A stretch of 64,000 nt of DNA, taken from assembly GCA_022559845.1 (NCBI GenBank), contig CM040118.1, positions 266,127,519 to 266,191,518 on the forward strand, in the 5' to 3' direction. Position 1 is the first letter of the stretch, and each line of letters begins with the position of its first letter. This document shows positions 44,488-56,323 of the stretch, piece by piece. The notes beneath the pieces are model-generated. The model was given only the letters and a program-made list of their open reading frames with translations, searched no databases and had not been told where the DNA came from. The stretch is from Amorphophallus konjac. Lineage: Eukaryota; Streptophyta; Magnoliopsida; Alismatales; Araceae. The translations under genes were made by a program, and so were the position numbers.

Positions 44488-46447
44488 TGATGGGACATCG
44501 GAGCAAGTAATTTAATTTACCTTTGTCTGGATATTTTTTTGGAATGTATTTGGGTGTGTATTTGTATTTGTGGGTGTTTATGAGTGTAAATGGGTCAAGA
44601 ATGTAATATGGGCTACACTTCATGTAAGGGGTCCAATTCTCCAAATGGGCCTCAAAACTTTTAAAAGCCCAATTGGGCCTCCCCTCCCTAGTGGGCCTCC
44701 TTTCCTGGAGGGCCCAATATGATGGCCCATGGTCAAGTGTAGAATATTGACCATGGGTTGCCAATATTGACTTAGGAGGGGGCGCCCCCTTGTTTGTCCT
44801 ATATGGGGGAATTGTTTAGTCTTTTATTTTCCTCCTTTCCCTTTATGCCCCCTTGACCAAGAGTAACCTAGGTCATTTGGCTAGGTCTAGGGTTTTAGTA
44901 TTTAATGTCTCTTGTGGCATTTTATGCATTTTTAATGAAGAAAAAATACATGAAATTGTGTGAAGCAAGCCTAGGGGCGCACCTCCCCCTCTCTCCCTCC
45001 TCTTGTTCTTCATTTTCTTCCTCTTGATCCAGGGTGTGAAGCCCTAATATTGGAGTGAATCCAACTTCTATCTCTTCCCTGGAGTGTGAATCTCCGCCAC
45101 CGTCACAGCCGCAGCCATCGGAGCCGCCAACAAGCCGCCATAAGCCATCTTCCACCCTACTGTCCTAAACTCCGAGTTCCCAGAACAGCAAGCTAAAGAA
45201 AAGGTCGGTTCTCCCAGCTCCCAGCTCTGATCGAGCTGAAATTTTGAGAGATTGTTTCCCTTTGTGTTAGCTTTCCAGCAATATAAATTTTGCCTCATTC
45301 TGATCCCGTTTTCCCCACCTCCCCCAGTCGTTCTTCATACCCCTCGCAATCTGCCTGGTTGCAGATCTGCAGGATAGATCCCTAGTCCCGTATTCCCCCC
45401 CCCTAGTCTTCTCCAAAAATTCTAAAAATAATTTTGTACGTCCCCCACATAGTACTTCTCCACCCATAATTTTTACAAGCCCAAAATCCACCGCCAACCC
45501 CTCAGTCCAAAATCGCCTTTAGACACCTCCCTTTCTGTTCTGCTGGATCTGGATCTTGAGCCAGAAAAGAGTCTATGGCACAGTCATTTTAATTTTCAAT
45601 CCATTCACTTGATGGGCTTGAAATTCCAGTGTGTTGTAGATTTTTGAGTCCTTTTTCAAATGGTACCAACCGTGTCTCGATCCGACACCGGATCTAGGCA
45701 TACCGGCCGTTTTTGCCGGAGTGTGCAAGACTGTCCAAATCTGTCCCAAGATAGGCCTGCAAAAGGGATCACAAGTTAATTCCAGAAGAAATATATCGGG
45801 GAAGCTTCAGCGACCGCCGCTCCCAGTGGTCGACCAGGGGTCCTCTGCCATCGTCTCGGTGAACCGCCGCCGTTAGAAGAGTCCCAGAGATCGACGTCCC
45901 TTTGGACGCCCGTGCTTGCTGTCCTACTGGCCAGCAAATCGTAGAATCGGAGCCGCTGCCCGCCGCCGCCCGGAACCTGCCGCCTTGCTGCCCGTCAACC
46001 CGAATTCGGAGCTCTCGGCTTATTTGTGTAGCCCTTTACCTCCCTGCGAGGAGTGGGCAGTAAAGTTCTTACTATAACTAATTTTTACCGTTGTACCGGG
46101 AGTTACGAAGTTTGGCCGGGAACGTCTTCCCCACGCCCGGTAGCGTGGAGGTATCGTGTTCGCTCCTCACTCGGCATTTTTGCTTTACTCGTATATTTTC
46201 ATATGTCGCTGCATGAGTGATAAGAAAATCTAGCTCGTTATATCTTTTCAATCACCGCTGCGAGAGAGAGCGAGACCGTACCGTGACTCGATCCGGGCAC
46301 GAAAGTGTGAGTTGACCACCCTAGCTCTTTGCCGATTTCTCAACCGCGCACGTCTGCACGCTTCCCTCATTAGGGACGATCGCGAGTTTGCCTAGAGTCT
46401 AAGGCTTGCATATCAATTGGCGTCGAGTCGCATCCCGTCTCGCATCA
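44488..46447 (+). mobile_element. Solo LTR 2 (1960 nt), family F
   Basis: Starts TGATGGGACATCGG and ends TCTCGCATCA, with CTTCT on both sides (44483-44487, 46448-46452). It shares with solo LTR 1 the GGGGGCGCCCCC segment (near 44779), CCTCCCTGCGAGGAGTGGG (near 46051), the CCGGGAACGTCTTCCCCACG block and the CATCA end. No interior remains. Overall divergence from solo LTR 1 is high, so they belong to one family but not one burst. Confidence 0.9.
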
Positions 46448-46577
46448 CTTCTACATGTTGCCCCTATTCTGTCGGGGCAGCAATCAAACTGCTAGCACGA
46501 AAGCCACGCTCTCGTGCTCTTCAATAATGCTCCTCATCGTCCTTTAGCCATTGTCTGGCAATGCTAAGGCAGGTGCG
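46448..46577 (+). other. Last visible piece of element A2
   Basis: 130 nt from the right CTTCT duplication to the start of C2. Carries TGCCCCTATTCTGTCGGGGC and ACGAAAGCC..CTCGTGCT dyads. No coding signal. Confidence 0.5.
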
Positions 46578-47194
46578 TGTTGACACCCATTTTTAGCCCG
46601 CAAGTTACGTCATTTCTCTTATTCGTCATTTTGATGTCCCGAATTACCCATTATTTTGGAGCCTTCCTTGGATAGATTTTGAGCCCATTACATTGTTCCC
46701 TAGCCTTTGGACTTCGAAGATCATGATTTCATAGAGCCCTGGGGCTTATTAGATCAACTTTCGGCCTTCCAAGTCGACTTACGGCCCATTTAGGTCGACT
46801 CCCATCAAGCATTCGGCCCCTTTCACTGCGCAGTCCTGAACGCGACCCATTTTCATCCCCTTCTATTTCTCTATTCATTAAGTGGCCTTAACCAAAGTTG
46901 TTCATTTTTTAAAGCCCTACATTTTCTTCTTCTACGCCATTAGTCCGTTCTCCACTGATTTCAAGTTACTCACATTTTTCTAGCAGGCTACACTATTTAC
47001 TAGCGTCCCAACATTTTTTCTCTTTTTTCTCACCCTATTTTCTCCCTCTTCCGCTCATTTTCTCATCTTGCTCTCTTCATGAATGTTCATTTTTCAGTTA
47101 TCTACGTCATGTACCACTGTCGCTAGTTCTTCATCGTTTTTGATATATTCTCCGATTTCCAAACTCTACCGCGTTCTACCCAAAAAAATTTCTT

Positions 47195-47495
47195 CCATCA
47201 GCCTAGCGGTCCTAGGAAGACTGCTAGGTGATGGTGGCGGTCTTCCCAAGACCATTAGGCCCCAAATAGTGCCCGTTTTGCTCCGTTTCACCTCCTATTG
47301 CCTTTCGGTCACCCCCATGACCGTTTGTGGTCCCCTTGCTGTCTTCACTAGACCGTTTTCCCCCAAACAGTGCCCGTTTGAGCCCGTTCAGCAGGTGAAG
47401 CCTTGCAGTCCTCCCTAGACCGTTTGTGGGTACCCCTGCGGTCCTCCCATGACCGTTAGACTCTGTATGCGGTCGTGCGATAGACCATTTGCCAG
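47195..47495. repeat. GGTC/GACC interrupted-palindrome block in C2 LTR
   Basis: Dyads such as AGCGGTCCTAGGAAGACTGC, GGCGGTCTTCCCAAGACC, CGGTCACCCCCATGACCG and CGGTCCTCCCATGACCG at 20-60 nt spacing. Counterpart of 31568-31765 on the inverted element. Confidence 0.65.
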
Positions 47496-47868
47496 ACAGA
47501 GAGTCCTAAACTTCCTGAACTTTGATTTCTTCACCGTGGGACTCCTTGGAGACCTTGTTCGGTCCATTTTCTCAGAGAGAAAGCTTCTAGATTGACTCTA
47601 ATTGATTAAGGACTCTTATTCCCACTATTATCCACGATATTTATCAATCTAGAGCCCTATTTTGAGTGTTCATCTCGGAACTTTGTCCAATCAAGCTCTG
47701 GGCCGATCTTTCCAAGTGAATATCTTCCAGATTCTTTCACCAAATCGAGTCCTACTTGTTCCTATCTTTTATCCCCACTATTATCTCACGATTGATCTAA
47801 AGAACTCAAGTTTTGGTGGACTATATCTCCTAAAATCGTGAGAGAAAGTTCTGGATTTCTGCAACTCC

Positions 47869-47876
47869 TATATAAA
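47869..47876 (+). promoter_or_regulatory. TATA box of C2 LTR
   Basis: TATATAAA in the context ACTCCTATATAAAGAACC, conserved in C1. Confidence 0.6.
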
Positions 47877-48804
47877 GAACCTAGTTCACAGGTTACGAAG
47901 GGGGGCCATGCTGTCACGCCGACTCACAACTTCGACCCTGGCTTGAAGAGGAAAGCATTAGTTTTCAATTCCACATCCAAGGGCTTGATTTCATTGTCTC
48001 TTTTCTTAGTTCTCTCTCTCCCAATTTCACAAATCGTCACAAATCTCTATTTTATGCACTTTTACATTTTTCTCCATTTTACATAGCATATTCCCGCAGT
48101 TGTGCTGCGTGTTTTCTCCTCCTATTTGTTTCTATATCATCACAACACACACACCTATCTTTTGCACCCTACCACAGGGGTTAGAAACCTCCACCCGATG
48201 CCTTCTCCCTCAATTTCTACCCTTATTTTATCATTGCGGGATTGATACTACATGTGCATGTTTCTAATGAGTTTTTCTCTTGCGTTTGGCTTTGGTTTGC
48301 AGGAGAGCATGATGGAACGTGAGGCCCTCTTCCTCTACCCGGCTGAAAGGAGAGGAGGTTGAATCCACGACGTTTATCGCACCCCGCTTGTCAAGCGCGA
48401 TCAAGTCTTTATTCTTTTCCAAGGTACACAGCATCGTTCCTTTCATCTCTTCATCCTTTGGCGTTGTTAACCCTTGGTGGCGATCACGGTCAGTATCCTC
48501 ATCTATTTATCGCCCCTTTGATTCACACTTTCATGCTTGTTCATGTTCATACGCATATACTTGCATAGTTAGTTTTGTTGGAACGATGGTTTTGATAATG
48601 ATAATTTTTGAGTCATGTGTGATAGAATTGTGATTAGAATATCTGATTTATTCATGTGAACTGTTTGCATGGTGGATTGCTCATGTCTGGTAACCCTAGT
48701 CTTGATAGTGTCCTTCTGATGAATCATGCTTAGCTGTTGGTAAGTTAATTCTTCAATTTTATCTGTTGTGTATGGTCCATGTGGTCCATGCTAGTTCATA
48801 GACT

Positions 48805-49770
48805 AAGTCATAGTCAGTGCATGTTGTGTCTCGCTCATAATCTTGCTTGGTGCAACTCTCGCTTAATTCTACACTTCTCGCATAAGTGCTTGCCTCAGTG
48901 CAAGTTTATGTTCATGCCCACATACTGTCGGTTAGCTTCTTTCTCGGTGCATCCAAATGCATCATGCGCATCAAGGTCGGTGCATTCCTTGCCCTTGCAT
49001 CTCACCTCCAGGGGTCGGTGCAATTTGTGGGTGAGTGCAATTCTTGACCAGCACGCACTATATTAGTCTCCTCATTTTGTACCAGTGCATTTCACATTGC
49101 CATCTTAGTGCAAGTTCTTACGTGGATAGGAAATCTTGACTCGGTGCAAGCTTTGACTTGCATCTCTCTCTATTATGTTCATCTCTATCTGGCATCTCGG
49201 TGCAGATCTTGCTTGGTCAGCTTAACCCGAGTCGGTGCAATCATTTCTTTATCATCTTTTCACTAGTTCAGTGCATTTCTCGTTTTTGCTCACCTCATCT
49301 CGGTGCATTATCTTTCTTTTTGAAATAACATGAAATCGGTGCAAACCTTGGTTAGTCAAAGGCATAGGAACACATCTCGGTGCATTATCTTTCTTTTTCA
49401 AATAACATGAAATCGGTGCAAACCTTGGTTAGTCAAAGGCATAGGAACACACCTCGGTGCATGCTTTGCTTAAACCAAGATCATGTTCAGTGGATAGTCT
49501 AGCCTACTTAATTCTCTGTAGCAATGAGGTCGGTGCAGTTCATGCTTCAGGTCTATTGACTCGGTGCAAGTCCTGTAGATAGCTAAAGTGGACTAGTGCA
49601 ACTTTGTGTTTTATTACTTCTTGTCCGTGCATATCCATTGCACGATCAGAGTCCTTGGTCTGTGCTAATGACATCATGCGTCTTCTCAAGTCAAGTGCAT
49701 CTCACGCTTATGCTCATTTTCAACTTTGTGAAACCTCTTGTTCACCTTGTTGCAAGGCAGTGCAACTGTT
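48805..49770 (+). repeat. CGGTGCA motif field in LTR D, about 21 copies
   Basis: TCGGTGCA or CAGTGCA recurs about 21 times with common spacing of 30-40 nt. Two larger units at 49301 and 49378 are direct repeats of 77 nt (about twice 38). All lie upstream of the TATA run at 50001, in the position of U3 control sequence. Confidence 0.75.
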
Positions 49771-50000
49771 GATTTGGGAACTTCTACTCAGTACAGTCTC
49801 TGGCTTCTTACTCATTACACTGATACGATTTGTGCTAAGTTGGTGATAAAATGACTATCTCTTTTTTGACAATTTGTCTGTGCATTCACCAGGATAATTG
49901 GCACGTGATCTGAGGAAGATAGAGCTCCAGAATGTTCCAACACGTGCTCCAGCCTTTAAGGCGGGAATCGTGGTATCCTCTCGCCCAGGCCTCTGGAGTG

Positions 50001-50012
50001 TATATATATATA
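50001..50012 (+). promoter_or_regulatory. TATA run of LTR D
   Basis: TATATATATATA after CTCTGGAGTG, 230 nt after the last CGGTGCA-like copy. Confidence 0.5.
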
Positions 50013-51052
50013 CTGAGGAAAGGGGAAGAGAATATAGAGACCAGGAGAAGAGAAGAAGAAAGAGTGGAAGAAGAAAAAGGAGTGTGAGAAGAGTGCCGTG
50101 AACCAAGAGAGAAAACCCGATTCGATCATCTGTGCTGAGAGAAGATTTTGAGAAGAGAAAGAGAAGAGAGAGTGATAGAGTTTAAAGCAGGCAGTGTCCA
50201 GCTAACTGTCGGTTCTTTGGATCAGATCTAGATAAATGTGCTCTTGCGAGAGCTACACTTATTTTCATTTCTTTTGTTTCGTTTATTTTCCCTTGTTGTT
50301 TTTCTTCTTAACTATGTTTTCCAATTCTCTGTTTTAAGGTCGGGTTTCCTCCTGTGGACTCAGGGGAAGAGAGACTTGGGTCTCTGGTTGCTGGTGACTG
50401 GGTGTCACTAGCGTTTCCTTCCAGGTTGGAAGAAGAGAGGAGTGTGTTCCTCTGGCTCAAGCTGTTAGGCAGCGTTTGTAGGCAAGATGTGGTGCCCAGT
50501 GGTTTCAAGCTGTGAGGCAGCAGTAAGCCACACTCTGGTTGGAGTGTGGGGCCGATGTAGGTCTGATGACCGAACCACCTAAAACCCCTTGTGCATTGTG
50601 ATATGATTTCTTCTCTGAGGTTATTAAGTGCATGTTTAGGATCGTGACCTTATTGTCTTTCAGCCTCGGTGAGTGAATGCTTAAGATCTGTTCGATCGCC
50701 TAGAATCGTCAGGTTTGCTGGGCCTACAGGTTACGTGTTCTATCTTGTGTCTCGTTAGAACGTTTGTTTAAGATCAAGTTGATTTACTGCGTTCCATTTT
50801 TCTAAAACGCTAATTGGGCTTGCATTTGCCTGACCCATTGAGTGCTTGAGTGTGGATCTTGCTAGAACACCTGCATTACTGAATCATAGTTTTATTTCTG
50901 CAAGATTTTGTAAGTTCAGTATTAATCAAGATCTAAGTTTCAAATTGGGCAAATTTCTTTTTGGGATTCATTCACCCCCCCTCTGAATCCGGGCCCTTCA
51001 CTCAACAAGTTTAAGGGGTGGGGGTAGAACAATCATCTACAACCTAGTTTTT

Positions 51053-51070
51053 TGGCGATCATGGTGGGAC
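51053..51070 (+). other. Primer binding site, tRNA-Arg-like (C2)
   Basis: TGGCGATCATGGTGGGAC, one change from A2 and C1. Sits 11 nt after the LTR end in CCTAGTTTT context, identical to C1. Confidence 0.7.
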
Positions 51071-52546
51071 TCCTAGTGCCCATCATGTTATTCATGCTTT
51101 TTTACAAGTTGGGTGTGTGCATGTGCATGTTTATATAGCATTTTCTTCATTTTCCTACTGCTTTGGGCATTTTCGGGTCTGTCAAGGCCTTGCGGTCCTC
51201 TCCAGGACCACCAGACGAGCCTAGCGATCATCACAAGGCCGCTAGCGTCTTTCTGGTAGCCTTGCGGTCATTTGGTAGACCGCAAGGGTGTCAAAAACGG
51301 TCATCTGGTAGACCACTTTCTGATTCTGACAGTTCTGCGCGCGTGCTCACGGGGGCATCTTTCTTGGGTAATTTAGTTGGCCTCTCGTGGTCGGATTGCC
51401 TTGTTCTTGGGCCCGTTTTGTAGCCCTTTGTATTGTCTTTCCATCCATATATCATATGCACCATTTAGGTCATGTTTGCATAGTTTAATCTTATCTTTAT
51501 TTTTGAGTTTTCTGCATACTGTCTGTAGGTAGGCACATGGATAGGTTCACAGGTACATCTTTTCATGATGATTTGATTGCCTTCCCGAGGTCTGATTGCT
51601 TTCTTCTTGGTCCCAACTTGTTCCCCTTTGTATTTTCTTTCCATCCATATATTATTTGCATTATTTGGGTCACATTTGCATAGTCAAATATTGTCTTCAT
51701 TTTTTCATTTTGTGCATAAAATCTGCATGCAGGCTCGGGGGGCATACATAAAGGTATGCCATTTATTCATGGTTTTTCATATCTTTTAGTGCCTGATTGT
51801 GCGTGTTCCTGATCCTACATTGTTGTCTTTCATATTATCTTCGTTTTCATATATTGTTTGCATCCATATCATCATGTTTGCATAATTAAATCTTGTCTTG
51901 ATTTTTGAGTTTTAGGCTAGAAATTGCATGCACTCTGGTGCACATAGGATCATGCATTCTTCATATTGTAGTTGCATTCCTCCTTGGTAAGTGATCCTCT
52001 CACCTCCATACTCCTTGGGGTCGACTAGGTGATCTTATTTAGGACCACCATAAGTCCTCGTGAGTCGTGGATTCTCACACAGACGCCGGGCCAGTTGTAC
52101 ATTTCCACCTCTTAGGCTTGCATTTACATACGTGTGAGGGAGTTAATCTTAGTCAACCCAAAGTTTGGACCTTATTCTGATAGGATTCCTATCTTGAGGG
52201 AATTGTGTTTAACTCAAATCATTAAAAGGTCTATTAAAACTTCTAAAATATTTCCCATCATATTAACTTGTTTGACTTAGGTGAAAACTCGCATATTGTA
52301 TTGTCTGTGTTGTTTGGGCTTGTCCAGGCCCATTAGTGGTGTTTGTGTTGCATTTCCATCATCATCCACATGTTCTGATTGTTGATAGGCCCATTTAGAT
52401 TAGCTCATTTTTTGTGTCCACTGCCCAGTCCCATTATCATAGGTCTGTTTTACCTTGGTCTTTGCATTTATTGGGTTAGCCCCCTCTTGTTCTCAAGCCC
52501 ATTAAGCCATTGCTTCCCTCCTTGTTTTAAGTCTCCATTTGCCCTC
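51071..52546 (+). other. Leader of element C2, with 200-nt tandem repeat at 51420-51940
   Basis: GGTC/GACC dyads at 51185-51330 are followed by about three units of roughly 200 nt (TGTATTGTCTTTCCATCCAT at 51428 and a variant near 51627). These are the same repeat that C1 has in about five units. Non-coding sequence then runs to the gag ATG at 52547. Confidence 0.7.
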
Positions 52547-54546
52547 ATGGAGCATCATTCTAACCCCTTGTATCATTCTTCTTCCCAATCTTCTTCCTAT
52601 TCCCGCGTGGAATCCTCTTCTCACGCGGGCCCATCTTCTCGTGGTCCCTCTGATCCATCCGAGGAACAGGCTAATCTCATGGTCCATCTATCATGCCCTG
52701 TTTGCCAAATAGACCCGGCTCAGGCCCAACGCCTTATTGCAAGTCATCTTCATGGGCCTTCATCCCTTAATGGGCCATCATGTCATATTAATGGGCCATC
52801 TTCCCTTAATAAGCCCTCTCCTCTCAATGGACCCTACTCTTCTAATGGGCCTCCGCCTTCTTCTCCTCATATTGCTGGCTCAATGGGCCCATATGCTCCT
52901 ATCAATATTCCTTCCAGGTCCATGTACCCTTCCACTCTTGGAATGGGCTTCCCTTCTCTCTCTCAGCTCGGATCCTCTCATCCGGCCCATTATCATCATC
53001 ATGGTCCAAATTCACAATCTCTTGCTCAAGTTGGCCCACATTTCTCTCGATCTCTCCCTACCTAGGAGATGACTGCTCAAGCCCAATGTCAGCTTGATGA
53101 ACTCCAACGCCGAATTGATCTCAAAACGTCCTTAAGTGTCCCATTCGTGTTTCAAGATCTACGGCTTCCGCCATCTTCAAAAATTCTCGCATATCGCCGT
53201 TATGGCGGAGTCGGTGACCCTTATGTGCACATTAAGGAATTCGTTTATGTGTCGGCCCAGTTTCGACATGACCAGTGCTTGATGGCTTATTTATTTGGTC
53301 TATCATTGGAAGGCTCGAAAAAACCGATTGGTTCTTTTCTCTCCCGCAAGAGCAGATTGTGAATTTTCAAGCTGTTCAAGACAAGTTCCTTCAACAGTAT
53401 CAAGACCAGGTTGGGCCCAGATATTCTATGGTGGATCTGACCCATGAGGAGATGAAGCCCAACGATGATTTTTGCACCTTTGCTGACCACTAGCGTCGTT
53501 TGGCCACGCAAGTCCCGGGGCACATTCCGGTGCCATAGTAGGTCAAGATGCTCATATCCAATGCAACGCCGGAATACCACTTCATCGTAGCCCTCAATGA
53601 CATCACCTCCTGGCAACAACTATATAGCCGAGCCCGCTTCATTCGCCAACAACTCCACGATTCCCTTGTCCCCGAGTCTTCTCCGCCTTCTACATCCCCA
53701 TATACCCTTCCATCTACATTTACCTCCACACATCAACCTTCACCCTCCACGAGTCCACCATATGCCTCCACATATCGTCCCTCCATGAGTCAACCCTCCG
53801 CTCCGACGCACCCGTCCACTCCTACATATCAACCCTCCACGAGTCAGCTCTCCGCCTCCACATACCCGCGTGTGTCTCCGCCTATGTCTCCACCCCCGGT
53901 TAGGGAAACATCACACCCTGAGCAAGTGGATGCCGTCTACATACCCCTTCATCCCGCTCCACATGCGCCATTGCCTAGTCCCCCCACCAGCCACACACCA
54001 TTGCCTACGCAACCCCCACTTTCATCTCCACAACCTTCCACTTCATCCCATACCCCTCGGCATCCGCCTTGCTCGAAGCGAGCTCCTCTCCTTCTGTTGT
54101 CGGAGTGTTTCACTGATGTTTTCCGGGCTTTGATGGCCACTCATGCATTGCCACTCCCTCCAGTTGTGTCTTGCCGACCCGCGGCCGAGAATATGCTTCA
54201 GTTCTGTGATTATCATCACCAGCAGGGGCATTTGGTTGAGGATTGCCCCGTGTTCCGGGATTATGTTTATGACTTGGAAGATCAGAAGAGGATTGATTGG
54301 GCCGCCATTCATGAGGTCACTCTACATCTTCGCAGCAAGCAACAGCAGCAGCAATCGCCGCCCAGGCAGTCGTCTCCATCACTTCAAGACCAGGGGCACC
54401 CCTGTGATTCTTCTAGCGTTGCACCCGCTCCGTCTACTCCCCCACTGATTTCACCACCACCTATTATGTTCTCACCCACCCCATCATTATCTTTGCCGCC
54501 TCCTACCACGTCTTCACAACCCCCACAAACCCAAGCCTCTGTTTAG
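52547..54546 (+). pseudogene. gag: gag (element C2)
   Basis: ATG at 52547 matches the C1 gag start (MEHHSNPLYH against MYHPSPQFSS region). Order: Ser/Pro/Gly-rich N-terminus; TAG at 53063-53065 where C1 has CAG; capsid domain (LAYRRYGGVGDPYVHIKEF); frameshift near 53320, in an A-run absent from C1; TAG in DH-stop-RRLATQV near 53493, where gag has Trp; TAG near 53539; then 53548-54546 open with the Ser/Pro/Tyr linker and zinc knuckle CDYHHQQGHLVEDC. TAG at 54544 ends the frame, which then continues unchanged into the next region. Confidence 0.8.
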
Positions 54547-56323
54547 GCTAGTGCCTCCCCTTCTTCTCCCGTTACCTCCACCACTATTCCCACTCCCAAC
54601 GCCGCCCGGCATATCGTATCAATACGCCGATGCTGGGCCCCATGGCCTTCCATTTCATCTTCGCCTTCCTCTCCACCGTCTCTATCTCCACCACCATCTC
54701 CATTACCCTCATTATCTTCCTCATCATCACCATCACCACCGACTTCATCTCCCCCGCCTTCACTTTTTCCACCTTCTCCACTACCATCTTTGCCTAAGCC
54801 TGAGCAAGCTCCAACTTTGCCTTCGCCTTCACCCGCATTACCTTTGCCTACACCTAAACACACCATCCCCATTAAATCTTCCATGCCATCCAAGCCTTAT
54901 ACCTCCACCACTTTTCCCCCTACTTCCACCCTACGGAGCGGGTGCGCATTACCGTTGGTGCCCCTCAGGTCTAGTCCCCTAGGAGACTATGGGCCGAGTC
55001 AAGACGATTCAGTATTGACTGTTCAATTCAAGATTCATGATTTCATTTATTGCTTGCCAGTCCGCGTCTTGGTCCCTGGCCATTTTGGGGATGATGAGCC
55101 TGTACTTCCCATGACGATGGCTAAGAAGAGTTCCCTCGCACTAATGCCAGTTTCATCTCAGGCAAGGCCGATGGGAACCTCGTTGCTCGTCGGGGAGTTT
55201 ACCATTGATGCTATTTTCACTTCTCGCTCTGTTGCTGTTCAAATTACTGGTCAGGAAGGGTTCTCCACCCGAGTTATGTTAACACATACGGCTGTCGAGA
55301 GTTTGCTAGATGCCATGTTCAAGGGGTAATTGGCCGTATTCTCAGTATTCTCAAAGGACATTCTACGCAATCTCTCTCAATTTATCAGTACGTCGGCCAC
55401 GTCAATGCCGTGTATTACCCTCCCTCAGTTTCATCCTTCTCTACTAGCAAGGGAGTTACGCTTCAAGTCTGATTATCGAGTGGAGCTGCCAAATCTCATG
55501 CTACTTGTGCCGAGTAACAAGACTCCATGGTTCCATGATATTCAGCATTATGAGGAGTTAGTTGTTCAAGAATGTCCACATGGTGTTAGCACCGGATGTC
55601 TAGGGGCAACCGCCCCGGTAAGGTTGCATGTTCATAACCGGGCTAGGTTGTCTGCCAGGTGGGCCCGGTATTTAAGAAGATATTATAGGTTGAGAAGCCC
55701 GAAGGTCCGAGTCCGTGTCAGGCGGGCTCGTGTACAAGAAATCTCTGCTAAGAAGAGGCAGCGGCGCAAGTACAGGGGCCGCAAGTTGTGCACTCCGGGG
55801 TCCACTCCTTCTTATTCTTTCCATTCATCATTTCTTCTACTCAGCTCCCACCCTTGGGTGGTGTATCTTCCCTCTTCTAACTCTGTCTCTACAATTCTCT
55901 CCTCCCTTCCCGGGTCCGCAAACCCCCATTCCACGTCTTCCCATCCAGAGTCTCTAGAGTTTCCCTCCTCTCACAATTCCAGGCCTTGGCCTATGCCCCC
56001 TCGCATCATCCTGATCCTGGGACATCTTCTGAATCTTCTCCTCTGGTATCTCCGAGTTCTAATTTTCCTTCCCCGACCTTGTCGGGTGATTTTCGTTCTC
56101 CTTCCACGACCTTGTTGGGTGTCTATGATTCTCTTTTCCCGACTCTGTCAGGTGGTCCTCATTCTTCTTCTCCGACCCTGTCGGATGTCCACAACTCTTC
56201 TTCTCCGACCACGTCGGATGATTACTCTTCTTCTTCTTCGTCTTCACAGCAATCTCATCATCTTTCTATTTCTTCTGTTTCACCCTTTCAAGGTCATTGC
56301 CCTTTTTCTTACTGTTTTCGAGA
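54547..56323 (+). pseudogene. Unrecognised coding region after gag (element C2)
   Basis: One reading frame runs from 54547 to about 55800, broken only by TAA at 55327-55329. It begins Pro/Leu/Ser-rich, continues with a plausible folded region (FKIHDFIYCLPVRVLVPGHF, then TSRSVAVQITGQEG), and ends in a strongly basic stretch (LSARWARYLRRYYRL, VRVRVRRARV, KKRQRRKYRGRKL, 55640-55790). Where protease is expected I find no DTG/DSG motif. A Ser/Thr/Pro-rich tail with an 11-residue repeat follows in another frame (55986-56323). Function unknown; the basic tail suggests nucleic-acid binding or nuclear targeting, as an inference only. Confidence 0.5.
56073..56237 (+). repeat. 33-nt repeat coding an 11-residue peptide, five units
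   Basis: CCGACCYTGTCGG cores at 56073, 56106, 56139, 56172 and 56205, exactly 33 nt apart. Peptide units PTLSGDFRSPS, TTLLGVYDSLF, PTLSGGPHSSS and so on. Each core is also a CGAC-N-GTCG dyad. Confidence 0.8.

Larger units (their letters stand above)
32385..46577 (+). mobile_element. Element A2: near-complete Tat/Ogre-like Ty3/gypsy element
   Basis: The order LTR remnant - PBS - gag - protease - G-patch - RT - RNase H - second RNase H - integrase - long 3' non-coding region is the order of the Tat clade (Ogre/Retand type), where the extra archaeal-type RNase H lies between RT-RNase H and integrase. All coding parts carry stops or frameshifts. The 5' side abuts C1. On the 3' side, solo LTR 2 and then C2 cut in, and the 3' LTR is not recognisable within the window. 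Confidence 0.8.
48576..51007 (+). mobile_element. Solo LTR D (2432 nt), possibly Copia type
   Basis: Starts TGTTGGAACG, ends CACTCAACA, with AGTTT on both sides (48571-48575, 51008-51012). C1 shows the empty site. The end phrase TTCATTCACCCCCCCTCTGA resembles LTR ends of plant Copia elements of the SIRE/Maximus kind (from memory), hence the tentative class. Contains a CGGTGCA repeat field and a TATA run, then purine-rich transcribed-looking sequence (50030-50180). No interior, so solo. Confidence 0.85.
46578..51041 (+). mobile_element. LTR of element C2 (about 2.03 kb without insert)
   Basis: Starts TGTTGACACCC and ends ATCATCTACA, 11 nt before the PBS. It matches the C1 LTR in order: start, GGTC/GACC dyads (47195-47495), TATATAAA box, AGGTACAC.. 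and the CTTGGTGGCGATCACGG segment near 48478. The insert at 48576-51007 lies between two halves that are joined in C1. Confidence 0.85.

Noticed and set aside
48478..48496. TGGCGATCACGG near 48478 (and 30720-30735 in C1) as the true PBS of element C
   Set aside because: The match breaks after CACGG, and it lies inside the LTR. The site at 51053 (30572 in C1) matches the full 18-nt consensus and follows an ATCAACA-type end.
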